A stretch of DNA of 64,000 nt, taken from positions 1 to 64,000 of the forward strand of contig JBDRAL010000042.1 of NCBI GenBank assembly GCA_039793685.1, given 5' to 3'. Positions 7,340 to 16,651 of this stretch are shown one piece after another (positions within the stretch are counted from its first letter, which is position 1; every line of letters begins with the position of its first letter). The translations under genes and the position numbers were made by a program. A model generated the notes under the pieces. The model had not been told where the DNA came from, made no database searches, and was given only the letters and a program-made list of their open reading frames with translations. Source of the stretch: JAAFHI01 sp039793685. Lineage in GTDB: Bacteria; Acidobacteriota; Blastocatellia; Chloracidobacteriales; Chloracidobacteriaceae.

Positions 7340-10084
7340 CTACTTCCTCCCCGCTTTCACCGCCCCTTGTCCGGGGTCGTACTGCCGGAGCGTGTCGATC
7401 AGATCCTTGAGGCTTTCGCGGTTGGCGCGCAGCAGGTCGTCCACCCGCGTTTCGACGCTCTGGGCCGTGACGCCGAGGTAGACGGCCGTGACGTAGGCCC
7501 GGGTGCGTCCTTCAAACGATTCGACCGTCCGGGCCGACCGGAGCGCCGCCCGCCGCCGCGCCGCCTGCCATTCTTCATCGGTCACGGCCGTCGGGGAAAG
7601 GTTTTTCATCAGCGTTTGAAGCGTCGAGGCCAGTTTCGGGGCTTCGCCCGGCGCGCCCTCGCCGACCAGAAGTAGTTCCGTCCGTTGAAGATGCGGCGTC
7701 AGCGTTGCCCGGAACGCCCCACCGGGCGCATTCGCCAGCCGGGCGTCGAGCATTTCCGAAAGAACGTCCCAATCGGGCGTCGTGTCACGGCCCGCCGGTC
7801 CGGCGAAGGTCAGCGCGACAATGTCGTTCGCACCCGCGACCGAGTTCTGCTCGGCGGGCGGCGTGGCCGGGGCGGCGACACGGGCCTTGAGCGATTTGTC
7901 GATGTCGTTGCGGGTAAAGGCGTCCACCAGTTTTGAAACGAGCGCCGAGCCGTCGGTGTCGCCGACGATGACGACGAGCGGCATCTGGCGGAGAACCGTC
8001 CCGGCGTGCCACTTCTTTACATCGTCGTCGGAAAGTTTTGAAACGGTGGCGTTGACGCCGAGCGGTGGAAATCCGTACGGATGAAGCGGAAACAGGCTCC
8101 GCCGGGCGAGAATCGGGGCCAGTTCGCGGCCCGTGTTGTAGCGCGCGGTCTGTTCGGCGAGCAGGCGGTCGCGCTCGCGCTTGACGAGAGCGGCGTCGAA
8201 GGTCGGATTTTCGAGCAGATCGAACATCCGCTCCATTCCGAGTTCGGCGTTGCGCGAGCGGATGGTCAGTTCGAGGCCGAAGTAATCGAGTTCCGAAACC
8301 ACCGTGATGTCGCCGCCGAGCTGTTCGATTTCGGAAAGGAGGGCGTCGTTCGGGTACTTCGCCGTCCCGCGCAGCATCGAACGGAGCATCAGCTCGGTGA
8401 TTCCCGCGTTGGATTCGTCCTCGACGAAGCGGCCTCCCTGAAAGTAGAAGCCGACGGTCAGCAGCGGGAGCGTGTTGTCCACCCGGACGTAGGCGCGTGG
8501 CCCGCGGAGCGTCGAAAAATCCCGGACCGGCTCGGCCTGCCCGAGAATGATGAATTTTCCGGCTTCGGTCTGGCGGTTGCGGGGTTTGCCCTGCGCGACG
8601 GTCTTGGTGTCCTTGCCGTCGGTGACGGTGGATTCCGGAATATCGATCTGAAGGGTCGCCGGGACGAGCAGGCCGACCGTCTCGGCGAATTTTTCAGGCG
8701 TGAAGGTCCGCGGCGGCGCGCTCGGCGACTGGTATTCGTGAACCGTCAGCCGGGGCGCAATCAGAAATCTGGCGGCGGCGGCGCGAATCTGCTCGGCGGT
8801 GACGGCTTCGATGTTCTTTTCAAAGTCGGCCCACGCCCGAAACCCCTGTGCGGTGTCAGCGCGGGCGAATGCGACGGCGAGGTCGCCGGTGCGCTGCTCG
8901 GTACGAAGGCGTTCCAGAATGAGGACCGATTTCGCCCGTTGCAGTTCGCCGTCGGAAATCCGCTCGCGACGGAGGCGCTCGACGGCTTCTATCGTCAGCG
9001 CCTCGGCCCGGTCGAGCGATTCCGGCAGAACGCGCAACGCGATCCGGAACGCCGGTACGTCGCCGCCCGCGTCGGCGATGACGTCGGAAGCGATGCCTCG
9101 CGCCTCGCGCAGCGCCTGCGGCAGCCGCGCGCCGCGTCCGACCGCGAGGACGCCGCGCAATACTTCGAGCGCGATCCGCTCGTCCGCCGTGGTTTTCGCC
9201 AGCCGGTAGCTCAGATTGACCCAGGTTCCGCCGGTCGGGCCGCGCTCTTCTTTATAAAGGATGGTTTTCTGGTCGGCGGGCGCGGCGGTCGGGGCGTTCG
9301 CGCCGCCGGGCCACGTTCCGAGCCGGTCGGCGACGGGTTTGGTGAAAACGACCGGGTTCACATCGCCCGCGATGGAAAGAATCGTCGTCCGGGGAGTGAA
9401 GCGGGCGGCGTGAAACTGTTTCACGGCTTCGGGTGCGAGCGCGGCGAGCTGTTCGGCGGTCGGGAGGTCGCGTCCGAGCGGGTGTCCGGGGAAGGCGGCG
9501 GCGTACCACCGGAGGCGGCTCGTCGCTTCCGCGTCACCGGCGAGCGCGGCGCGTTCGCGGACGGCGCGTTCGATGCCCGCCTTGACGTTTTCGGGCGTGA
9601 GCGCGGGGCGCGCGACGGCTTCGGCGAGCGCGTCGAAGGTTTTCGGGAAATCCTTCACGGTACTACTTGCCACGAACAGCGTTTCGTTCGGACCGACTTC
9701 AACCCGGAGCGACGCGCCGGTGGCGGCGAACGCGTTTGAAAGGATGTGGGCCACCGTCCACGCCGTCGCCCAGCTCGCGCCGCGCGCGGTTTCCGGTTCG
9801 TCCGCCGTTCCCGCGCCGATCCGGACGGCCATCGAGACGAGCGATTTCGCGTGATCCTCGGCGAAAAGGACGGTCAAGCCGTTGTCGAAGAGCGTCCGGG
9901 TGTAGGGACCGCTCTGGGCCTGATCTTTAATACCCCGGATGGTGACCGGTGGCGTCGGTTTCTGGGTCGGTTTCTGAACCGGCGGCGCGGACGGTGGCGG
10001 ATTCTGGCGGCGACTCTGCCCGGACACGGGCATCGCGGCGACGGCGAGCAAAAGAAACGCGGAGATGAATTTCGGCAACGGCAT
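7340..10084 (-). CDS. Secreted fused M16 (insulinase)-like protein, probably inactive as a protease
   Basis: The protein has 914 residues from the ATG at 10084, giving a clean signal peptide (MPLPKFISAFLLLAVAAMPV, cleavage near SGQ). An in-frame upstream extension lacks these features. Two M16-like halves follow (about 60-480 and 530-900), each with the family's N-terminal strand (TLFDNGLTVLF) and middle features (LFPLHPYGFPPLG). The zinc motif HxxEH is missing in both halves: where it is expected, the first half reads GASWATAWTVAHIL and the second GITELMLRSM. M16 systems often pair an active with an inactive subunit; here both look inactive. The stop codon lies 13 bases from a repeat array. 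Confidence 0.8.
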   Translation of the reverse strand: MPLPKFISAFLLLAVAAMPVSGQSRRQNPPPSAPPVQKPTQKPTPPVTIRGIKDQAQSGPYTRTLFDNGLTVLFAEDHAKSLVSMAVRIGAGTADEPETARGASWATAWTVAHILSNAFAATGASLRVEVGPNETLFVASSTVKDFPKTFDALAEAVARPALTPENVKAGIERAVRERAALAGDAEATSRLRWYAAAFPGHPLGRDLPTAEQLAALAPEAVKQFHAARFTPRTTILSIAGDVNPVVFTKPVADRLGTWPGGANAPTAAPADQKTILYKEERGPTGGTWVNLSYRLAKTTADERIALEVLRGVLAVGRGARLPQALREARGIASDVIADAGGDVPAFRIALRVLPESLDRAEALTIEAVERLRRERISDGELQRAKSVLILERLRTEQRTGDLAVAFARADTAQGFRAWADFEKNIEAVTAEQIRAAAARFLIAPRLTVHEYQSPSAPPRTFTPEKFAETVGLLVPATLQIDIPESTVTDGKDTKTVAQGKPRNRQTEAGKFIILGQAEPVRDFSTLRGPRAYVRVDNTLPLLTVGFYFQGGRFVEDESNAGITELMLRSMLRGTAKYPNDALLSEIEQLGGDITVVSELDYFGLELTIRSRNAELGMERMFDLLENPTFDAALVKRERDRLLAEQTARYNTGRELAPILARRSLFPLHPYGFPPLGVNATVSKLSDDDVKKWHAGTVLRQMPLVVIVGDTDGSALVSKLVDAFTRNDIDKSLKARVAAPATPPAEQNSVAGANDIVALTFAGPAGRDTTPDWDVLSEMLDARLANAPGGAFRATLTPHLQRTELLLVGEGAPGEAPKLASTLQTLMKNLSPTAVTDEEWQAARRRAALRSARTVESFEGRTRAYVTAVYLGVTAQSVETRVDDLLRANRESLKDLIDTLRQYDPGQGAVKAGRK

Positions 10085-10202
10085 AAAACATTCAAACGCG
10101 GGCGGAATTGAGGGCATTACTTTAGCAAAAACGCCCGAACCCGGAAGCCGTTGCAAAGAAAAGTCTTGGAGTTGGGTGTCGATCAAAACTCTGGGGAAAA
10201 AT

Positions 10203-10233
10203 AAAAAACTCGACATCCTTGAAGATGTCGAGT
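10203..10233 (-). terminator. Rho-independent terminator
   Basis: On the minus strand, ACTCGACATC and GATGTCGAGT form a perfect 10-bp stem with a 6-base loop, followed by TTTTTTAT. It lies downstream of the two-gene cassette ending at 10267 and isolates it from the M16-like gene. Confidence 0.9.
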
Positions 10234-10266
10234 GCTTTAGCCGATAAGTTTGAGAGGCCACCTAAA

Positions 10267-10776
10267 CTAGTCCGTCTCGCTATCTCTTGGTGGAAGAACA
10301 GGTCTCCTTTTGCTTGCCTGCCCTGTGGATTCCCGCGTTACACTGGTGTCTTTTGTTGTTGAAGATCGGCCGATTGCATAGCCACCAGCACCGCCGCCAA
10401 ATATCAAAATGAGTGCTTTTATGATTTCTTGGGCAATAGCTTCCTTGTTGTAAACAATGGCAGCCACAATACATCCAGTTACCAAGAGAGCAACAACACC
10501 AAAGAACACTAGCCGGTCACGTTGCATCGACCGGCTAGTGTTGCGTGCCTCAGCTCTATCCTTCAGTCCGGCTTCTATCCCTTTTGAGGCAAGTTCTGCT
10601 GCATTGGCACTTTCCTTGCCACGAAGGTCAATCTCCCGAAGCCGAACATCAACCTCCTTTGAGCGCACTTCAAGTTCAGACTTCTGAACTTCAAAGAGCT
10701 TTTCGACAGTCTTTTCCGAAAGCTCAAATTTTGGTTGATTATTTCTCTTTAGCTGTTGTTGTGATTGATCAGCCAC
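10267..10776 (-). CDS. Membrane-anchored coiled-coil protein of unknown function
   Basis: The gene uses a GTG start at 10776 with GAGGG 7 bases upstream, overlapping the end of the preceding gene by 8 bases. The 169-residue product has a charged, probably coiled-coil region (about 18-80, rich in E, K, R, L) and two hydrophobic segments at about 88-108 and 114-134. The second is glycine-rich (LILIFGGGAGGYAIG). A polar, Ser/Thr-rich tail follows. Base composition is well below that of the neighbours, suggesting transfer. The layout resembles small phage- or defence-associated membrane proteins, but no family is recognised. Confidence 0.65.
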   Translation of the reverse strand: MADQSQQQLKRNNQPKFELSEKTVEKLFEVQKSELEVRSKEVDVRLREIDLRGKESANAAELASKGIEAGLKDRAEARNTSRSMQRDRLVFFGVVALLVTGCIVAAIVYNKEAIAQEIIKALILIFGGGAGGYAIGRSSTTKDTSVTRESTGQASKRRPVLPPRDSETD

Positions 10777-10963
10777 TAGCTGCCCTCACCATGAAGGTCG
10801 GTTCATTGTAGGTGACTTCGAAACGAATGAAGTCCTCCGAACCAAAAGGATTGACCAAAACTCGGACGCGTTCAATTTTTTCAGAATTATGGTTATACAC
10901 GTCCAAATAATCGTCAGCGGAGAGAGTTTCTGTGTAGACCGGGAAAAGTTCGAAATCTGTCAT
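10769..10963 (-). CDS. Small acidic protein of unknown function (64 aa)
   Basis: The ATG at 10963 has GAGGGAG at the right distance; the frame is open further upstream but without a ribosome site. The product MTDFELFPVYTETLSADDYL... is acidic, with no membrane segment, and looks like a small beta-rich domain. Its end overlaps the start of the coiled-coil membrane protein gene, so the two are translationally coupled. They share low GC content and probably moved together. A perfect TATAAT on the minus strand (11137-11132) is a plausible -10 for the pair. Confidence 0.6.
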   Translation of the reverse strand: MTDFELFPVYTETLSADDYLDVYNHNSEKIERVRVLVNPFGSEDFIRFEVTYNEPTFMVRAASG

Positions 10964-11624
10964 TTTTCTACGCTCCCTCATGACCACGAAATTTTCGACA
11001 GAGAATCCCCTAGCCGGAGGTTGTGACGAAAATCCGGAAAACAATCAGCGAATTTGGTGCATCCGGTGCCCAAATTCGCACATAAGCCAAGTGTCAAAGT
11101 TTATCTGCACATGACTTACCGCACTCTAAAATTATAACAATTTGCAATCATATAAAATCAGTCTCGCCAAAATTCAACCGTTTTTTTAGTGAAAAATGCG
11201 ATATTTCACTAAAATTGCTAGTAGTTGGAACGAGTTTTCCCTAAAAAACGTTGCATTCTGAAATTCTAATAGCTCTATATGTAGCTGTTCCTCTTCTTCG
11301 TCGGTAGGTGTGTATTTTTCGAGAGTGGCCTCCAAATTCAATCAAATCAATGGTTCGGCGAGAAGAGTCTTGTTTTTGTAAGCTGTTGACCCTAAATGGA
11401 TTATTGGGTGTTGGTGTTGCCGCCGCATTTGATTTTTTGCATTTTTGGCCCCATGCCCCGCAATGTGTTCCGATTCACAGAACTTTCGGGCTGAACGCAT
11501 CGTACGCGCGCGATCCGAATAATACATGGCGCATTTCGGGTATTCCGCATTCCTCGGATTCTGCTCGAAGACTCGCTCTATCCGAGGCTAACGTTCTTTC
11601 GCCCGCTCCGCAGGCTTCACGCCG
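10964..11624. other. AT-rich intergenic region upstream of the two-gene cassette
   Basis: About 660 bases contain no convincing gene; a plus-strand frame at 11308-11685 runs into repeat DNA and lacks a ribosome site. The region is much richer in A+T than its surroundings up to about 11300. It holds a likely -10 for the minus-strand cassette and an operator-like palindrome, described separately. Confidence 0.6.
11185..11213. promoter_or_regulatory. Hyphenated palindrome, candidate operator
   Basis: TTTAGTGAAA (11185-11194) and TTTCACTAAA (11204-11213) are perfect 10-bp inverted repeats separated by 9 bases. The centre-to-centre distance of 19 bases, nearly two DNA turns, suits a dimeric helix-turn-helix repressor. 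It lies about 50 bases upstream of the presumed -10 of the two-gene cassette. No repressor gene is adjacent. A terminator is less likely because the flanks are T before and A after. Confidence 0.5.
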
Positions 11625-11677
11625 CGACTCCCAAGACTCTCCGGACTCCAGACTCACGACTCCAGACTCCCGACTTC
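11625..11677. repeat. GACTCCA-type heptamer array overlapping a gene end
   Basis: Units such as GGACTCC, AGACTCA, CGACTCC and AGACTCC continue into the 3' end of the kinase gene on the minus strand. The last residues of that protein (GSLES) are encoded by the array. Confidence 0.8.
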
Positions 11678-12685
11678 CTTCATGACGAGTTCGGTCGTTT
11701 CCGGCATTCCGGCGACGTGGGCGAGGGATTTCGCGGCGGCGGCGAAGGCGTGGGGAATGTAGCCGACGTAGAGCGGGTTGTTGCGGACCGCCGCCTGAAA
11801 GGCATAGGTCCCGACCGCCTTGATCATCCGCTGGATCATCATCAGATGGTATTCGGCGTCGAAGGCGGCGCGGTCGGCGTAGTAGGTTGTCCCGAAGGCC
11901 GCGACGTGTGCTTCCCAGAAGTGATTCACCAGTTCGTCCCGGAAATCGGGTTCGAGCGCGGCGTAGGGATCGCCCACCAGCGAGACGATGTCGTAGGTCG
12001 CCGGTCCCATCCGGGCGTCCTGGTGGTCGATGACCCGCAGGTTCGTTCCCTGAACCATCAGATTCCGGGCGTGGTAGTCGCGGTGGCAGACCACCCGCCG
12101 GACGTTCGCCAGCCGATGCGACAGCGCGAACAGTTCGCCGAGCAGAATGGCTTCGTATTCCGGCGTAATGTCGAGTTTGCGGTAGCGTACGCAGTAGTTC
12201 CGGAAGAAGTAGTTCATTTCCCAGAACAGCTTTTCATCGTCGAAGGCGAGCCGCCAGGCGATGGAATCGCGTTTTTCGGCGAGCGGCGTGGTTTTTTGAA
12301 AGTCGATGATGATGTCCGCCGCCGCGCGGTAGGCCCCTGCCCGTTCCTCGGGCGTCATCGCGGTAAGGGCGTCCTGAAACCGCCGGTCGCCGAGGTCTTC
12401 CTGAAGCACCACGCCCGCCGCGCCGTCGGCGGCGACCACGCGCGGAACGGCAATGCCCGCTTCCAGAAAGAGTTCGGTGACGTCGAGATAGGGGAAATTG
12501 GCGGAATCAAACGCCTCGGCGTAGGTCGCCGCAATGTAGGACTCGCCCTCGGCGAACAGCCGGAAGTAGGCCCGGGTCGAGGCATCGCCCGGAAGCGACT
12601 CGATGCGCGCGGTCCGGCCCGGAAACTGTCGGGAAACGAACGTCATCAGGCGTTCGGCGGGTGACTGGGTAAGAGGTTCGGTCAT
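11654..12685 (-). CDS. amgK: AmgK-like sugar kinase (aminoglycoside phosphotransferase fold)
   Basis: The 343-residue protein has the kinase fold with the catalytic loop CHRDYHARNLM and the metal-binding IDHQDAR. These are the signatures of the COG3178 family that includes Pseudomonas AmgK. AmgK phosphorylates the anomeric position of N-acetylmuramate or N-acetylglucosamine in cell-wall recycling. The usual partner, the nucleotidyltransferase MurU, is not in the window, so the function is assigned at family level. The start ATG overlaps the stop of the PEGA gene upstream by 4 bases (ATGA), indicating coupling. Confidence 0.75.
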   Translation of the reverse strand: MTEPLTQSPAERLMTFVSRQFPGRTARIESLPGDASTRAYFRLFAEGESYIAATYAEAFDSANFPYLDVTELFLEAGIAVPRVVAADGAAGVVLQEDLGDRRFQDALTAMTPEERAGAYRAAADIIIDFQKTTPLAEKRDSIAWRLAFDDEKLFWEMNYFFRNYCVRYRKLDITPEYEAILLGELFALSHRLANVRRVVCHRDYHARNLMVQGTNLRVIDHQDARMGPATYDIVSLVGDPYAALEPDFRDELVNHFWEAHVAAFGTTYYADRAAFDAEYHLMMIQRMIKAVGTYAFQAAVRNNPLYVGYIPHAFAAAAKSLAHVAGMPETTELVMKEVGSLES

Positions 12686-14100
12686 TCTTTCGGGATGGTC
12701 GGTTCAGAATCGGCCGACGCGGCCGGTGTCGCTTCGGCGGCGCGCAGGGCGCGGTAGACGCGGACGAACTCGCCCGCCGTCGGGCAGTTAAACCGGTGTT
12801 CGACGCCCCCGGCAGTGACAAATAGGGTCGAACCCGCATTCCGGAGGGCGGTCACGCGCGGAATCGGCGCGGTAAAGCTGCGTCCGCCGTCCTGAGCCGC
12901 AAAGCGCAGGCCGGTCGGTGAAATCAGCAGTGTCCCGCGCGATTCGACGGGTTTCTGAGGCTCCTCTCCTTCGTCCGTTTCGGTTTCGATTTTCGGACTT
13001 TGAAGGATGAGACGGGCCGGGGCGGAAAATGTCCGCTGGCGGGTGGTCCCGCCGACCCGGGAGGTTTTCGGATCGGTGGCGGTGAATTCCCGCAGCCACT
13101 GCGCGAAGCCCCGGTCCTCGGGAAAGAGACGGGCGAGCGTCCGGTATTCGTCTTTCAGGGCCTCGGGGTCGGTTTCAATCAAAATGCGCTGTTCGAGTTT
13201 CGTTCGCAGTACGCGACGCAGATCGGCGCGCAGGTCGAGGGCCTCGGCGTTGGTTCGGTCGATGGCGAGGACCTGCGCGGTGAAAAAATAGGCGCTGGCC
13301 TGGCGCGGTTCGAGGTAGCGGCCAGCCTCGAAGGCCCGGCGGGCGCTTTCAAGCAGTTGTTCCACCTGATCGCGGCGGGTGTCGAGCAATTCGCCGACCC
13401 TCGTCGCCCCCGCCGCGCCGCCCGGTTCATCGGGAAAACGGGCGGCGAGCGCCGAGTAGGTATTCTGGGCGGTCGCGAGGTCGCCCCGGCCGATGGCTGT
13501 TTCGGCCTGTTTCGCCAGTGCATCGCGGACCGCCGAGCGCATGGCGCGGGCCGGGGCGTTGTCCGGCTGGATGAGCAGCATGGCGTCGGCGAAGTAAAGC
13601 GCATTGTCGTTTTCCGGCGAGAGATAATCGCCGCGCGCGAAGGCTTCGTCGGCCAGCCGTTGAAATTCCGCGATGCGTTCGGTCGGGGCCTCGTCGGGGG
13701 CGGATTTCTTCGGTGATTCGGGTTTGATGGGCTGGAGAACCAGTCCGGTGACGTCGAGCGACTGGCCGGCCTCGACGTACACGATGCGTTCCAGCAGCAG
13801 GTAGCCTTCGCGCGACGCGCGGATGGTGTGCGTGCCGACGACCACGTTTTCAAGGGTACAGGGGGAGGGACCGACGCCGCGCCCGTCGAGAAAGACCGCC
13901 GCGCCGACGGGGTTGGTGACGACCGTGACGGTGCCGGTGGGCGGCGTCCGGCGGAGATAGAGCAGGATGCCGCCGATGACGAATCCCACGGCGAGCGTCG
14001 TCCCGCCGAGAATGACGGTCCAGCGTTTCCACGCACGGGGCCGTCCCGCCAGGTTGGGGCGGTCCAGCGAATCGTTCGACGTGGAAAGGGTGGGTGTCAT
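12682..14100 (-). CDS. Membrane-anchored PEGA-domain protein with TPR-like helices
   Basis: From the ATG at 14100 the product has 472 residues; a TTG four codons upstream is also possible. A single membrane segment lies at about 28-48, followed by a PEGA domain (about 56-122) with the pattern TVVTNPVGAAVFLDGRGVG and the GTHTIRASREGY ending. PEGA domains are surface-layer-like beta-sandwiches outside the cytoplasm. The region 140-330 is helical and repeats patterns such as AETAIGRGDLATAQNTYSAL, like tetratricopeptides. The C-terminal 100 residues look beta-rich. The gene is first in a two-gene operon with the AmgK-like kinase. Confidence 0.7.
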   Translation of the reverse strand: MTPTLSTSNDSLDRPNLAGRPRAWKRWTVILGGTTLAVGFVIGGILLYLRRTPPTGTVTVVTNPVGAAVFLDGRGVGPSPCTLENVVVGTHTIRASREGYLLLERIVYVEAGQSLDVTGLVLQPIKPESPKKSAPDEAPTERIAEFQRLADEAFARGDYLSPENDNALYFADAMLLIQPDNAPARAMRSAVRDALAKQAETAIGRGDLATAQNTYSALAARFPDEPGGAAGATRVGELLDTRRDQVEQLLESARRAFEAGRYLEPRQASAYFFTAQVLAIDRTNAEALDLRADLRRVLRTKLEQRILIETDPEALKDEYRTLARLFPEDRGFAQWLREFTATDPKTSRVGGTTRQRTFSAPARLILQSPKIETETDEGEEPQKPVESRGTLLISPTGLRFAAQDGGRSFTAPIPRVTALRNAGSTLFVTAGGVEHRFNCPTAGEFVRVYRALRAAEATPAASADSEPTIPKE

Positions 14101-14407
14101 CGGTATTTTCAATGGTTCGAAACCGGTTTGCGAATCTGCAAGTGTAGATTTCGCTTCTCCTTATCGTCAACGCGCCGGGCAGCCGCCGGTACAGAAAAAT
14201 CTTGCGAAAGACCCCGGATTTTGAGGATGATACCGGCTCGCCTGTCGTTGATTCCGGGGGAGACTTGCCCTACACTCCCCGCTCAGCCGTGAACAATCCA
14301 TTTCGGGTTGCGTCCGACCCTTTCCGTCATCCGGGGAAAACTGCTGAAGCCGACCGGATTTCAACGACTTGCATGCGAAGTCCGTTCCGTTCGTTGGGTG
14401 AAAAGGC
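14101..14407. other. Divergent promoter region without a gene
   Basis: This 307-base gap separates the leftward PEGA gene from the rightward response-regulator gene. It must hold both promoters. No convincing -35/-10 pair, palindrome or RNA is apparent. Confidence 0.4.
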
Positions 14408-16633
14408 ATGGAGCTTTTCAAGAACGTCCGCCGTCAGGTTGCCAGTCAGCTCGACCAGATGAAACTGGGGCGGGAAATCGAGCAGTTGGCCCAGATGGTC
14501 AGGGAAAATCCGGGCAACGTCGAGGCCCTGCGTCAGCTTGCCGAGAAATATCAGGAAGCCGGCAACGTCGAGGCCGCGGTCGCCCATTTCCTTCAGCTTG
14601 CCGACCTCTACCGGACAACCAAGCAGCATGAACTGGCGCTGGCCTTCTACCGCAAGGTCGAAAAGCTGGTGGACAGCTCCCAGCGCGCGACGGTTCTCAA
14701 GCAGATCGTCAACATTCACTTCGATACCCGCCAGTTCGACAAGGCCTACGAGTATTCCCGGCAGGTCATCAGCCTCTACCTCAACGATCAGCAATCGGAT
14801 GCCGCCGCCGGCTTCCTGAAGATGCTCCCCGGTTTCGGCGAAAAAGATGCCGACTACCGCAAGGAACTGCGGGAGATGATCCAGGAGCGCAACGAGAAGT
14901 GGATGCAGGGCGCGAAAGCGACCTGGGTCAGCGAGGACGGCACCGGGCAGCAGAAGACCGAGGATTTCTCCGACCGGCTGGTGCTGCTCGTGGACGACGA
15001 GCCGCATGTTCTGATGATTCTCGAAAAGATCATCAAGCCGCTCGGCTGCCAGATCGTGACCGCCCCGAACGGCCTCGATGCCCTCGACCTTGCCCGCGCG
15101 ACCCCCCCGGCCCTCATCATTTCCGACCTGATGATGCCGAAGATGGACGGCAGCCAGCTTTTTGCCGCGCTCCAGCAGGACCCGAACCTCTCGAAAATTC
15201 CCTTTGTCTGCCTTTCCTCGCGCGCGCAGGAGGATGAAAAGGTGTCGGCGCTCGAACAGGGCGTCGAGGACTACTGGGGCAAACCCTTCAGCGTGAAGGA
15301 GATTCCGCTGAAGGTGAAACGCATTCTGCGCCGGACGCCGACGCTGACCCGCATTTCCGGGCAGCTTTCGCAGACCAGCGTGACCGATCTGCTCAATCAG
15401 ATGGAGCGCGAGCGCAAGGACGGCGTCCTGAAAATCGTCACGCCCCGCCAGCAGTCGGGGGCCATTCACTTCAAGGACGGCTCGGCTTTTGACGCCGAGT
15501 GCGGCGCGAGTACCGGGCTGAACGCCATCATCCGGATGATCAACTGGTCGGAAGGAAGCTATTCCTTTACCCAGCAGGCGGTCACGCGCGAAAACAAGAT
15601 TCAGATGCGGGCGGCGGAACTGATTCTGGAAGCCCTCCATCGCTACGACGAGGAACAGGCGCTGCTGTCGTCCATGCCGTCGCGCCACCTTCCCGCCACC
15701 TTCCCGCCCGATTACGACGTGTCGTGGTTTGCCGGTTCGCCGAAGGATCTCATCCGGAAAATCGGAATGCTGGTTGACGGCAAACGGACGGTCGGCGACT
15801 GCATTGACCAGTGCCAGGACGACCTCGAAATGTTGCGGATGCTGGCGACGCTGTGGTCCGCGCAGGCGCGCGATGCCTTCAGTCCGCAAAACGGCATGAG
15901 CGGCACGGCTCCGGGGTATTCGTCGCCCCAACCGCCGCCGCCCGCGCCACCGCTTTTCCCGACGGTGCCGCCGCTCGTGCCCCAGTTGCCGCAAACCGGC
16001 TACGGACAGCCGCTCCAGCCGCCGCAACCGCCGACCTATGGCGGCGGGTATACCCAGCCGCCGACCTATCCTCCGGCCTATCCGCCACCCGCCGCGGCCT
16101 ATCCGCAGCAGCCATATCCGCCGCCGCAACCGCCACCCCAGCCGCCGCCCTACACGAGTCCGTACCAGAATCCGTACGGTGGTACCTCTCCGTTGCCCCC
16201 TCAATCTCAGCCGGGACCCGGATACGGCGGCGTGACCGGTGGTTACGGGACGACGCCTTTGACTCCGCCGCCGAGCTATCCGGCGCCACCGGCCGCGTCC
16301 GCACCGGCTCCGCTCGCCTCCGCCCCGCCGATCGGGGGCGGACCGCCACCGCACACGGCCATGCCGGGGCCGGATTTCTCGGGCGGTAACGAGTACCGGG
16401 TAACGTTCAGCGACCCGGCCCGAGAAGAACATCTCGCGCGTCAGCTCTACGACGCCGTCGTCACCGCCAAGCGCATGTGCAACGAGGCGCTGGACGACTT
16501 CACCTTTGCCCGGTTTCACCGCATCCTTTGTGAACAGGCCACACGCATCAAGGCCCAGTTGAACTGTACGCACATCGCCTTTTCCGTCACGGTCGATAGC
16601 GGGCGCGTCAAGTTCATCGCCAAAGGACTGTGA
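14408..16633 (+). CDS. TPR - response regulator receiver - PATAN (DUF4388) hybrid
   Basis: The 741-residue protein begins with helical TPR-like repeats (20-140). A receiver domain (190-308) follows with the acidic pair D196/D197, phospho-acceptor D240 (IISDLMMP), S270 and K292. A PATAN/DUF4388 domain (315-415) has the pattern RKDGVLKIVTPRQQSGAIHF. A long Pro/Tyr/Gln-rich stretch (about 500-640) leads to a conserved C-terminal domain (660-741, RQLYDAVVTAKRMCNEALDD), similar to the C-terminal domain named after MXAN_5187 of Myxococcus. There is no DNA-binding domain, so the output is probably protein-protein. It forms an operon with the next gene, 18 bases downstream. Confidence 0.75.
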   Translation: MELFKNVRRQVASQLDQMKLGREIEQLAQMVRENPGNVEALRQLAEKYQEAGNVEAAVAHFLQLADLYRTTKQHELALAFYRKVEKLVDSSQRATVLKQIVNIHFDTRQFDKAYEYSRQVISLYLNDQQSDAAAGFLKMLPGFGEKDADYRKELREMIQERNEKWMQGAKATWVSEDGTGQQKTEDFSDRLVLLVDDEPHVLMILEKIIKPLGCQIVTAPNGLDALDLARATPPALIISDLMMPKMDGSQLFAALQQDPNLSKIPFVCLSSRAQEDEKVSALEQGVEDYWGKPFSVKEIPLKVKRILRRTPTLTRISGQLSQTSVTDLLNQMERERKDGVLKIVTPRQQSGAIHFKDGSAFDAECGASTGLNAIIRMINWSEGSYSFTQQAVTRENKIQMRAAELILEALHRYDEEQALLSSMPSRHLPATFPPDYDVSWFAGSPKDLIRKIGMLVDGKRTVGDCIDQCQDDLEMLRMLATLWSAQARDAFSPQNGMSGTAPGYSSPQPPPPAPPLFPTVPPLVPQLPQTGYGQPLQPPQPPTYGGGYTQPPTYPPAYPPPAAAYPQQPYPPPQPPPQPPPYTSPYQNPYGGTSPLPPQSQPGPGYGGVTGGYGTTPLTPPPSYPAPPAASAPAPLASAPPIGGGPPPHTAMPGPDFSGGNEYRVTFSDPAREEHLARQLYDAVVTAKRMCNEALDDFTFARFHRILCEQATRIKAQLNCTHIAFSVTVDSGRVKFIAKGL

Positions 16634-16651
16634 TCATCATCAGGTCAGCCC

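Noticed and set aside
10964..11624. Toxin-antitoxin interpretation of the AT-rich region
   Set aside because: The palindrome and small genes suggest it, but neither protein matches a known toxin or antitoxin; kept only as an open question.
11308..11685. Plus-strand ORF of 125 codons
   Set aside because: It lacks a ribosome site, ends in GACTCCA repeats and runs opposite to the end of the kinase gene.
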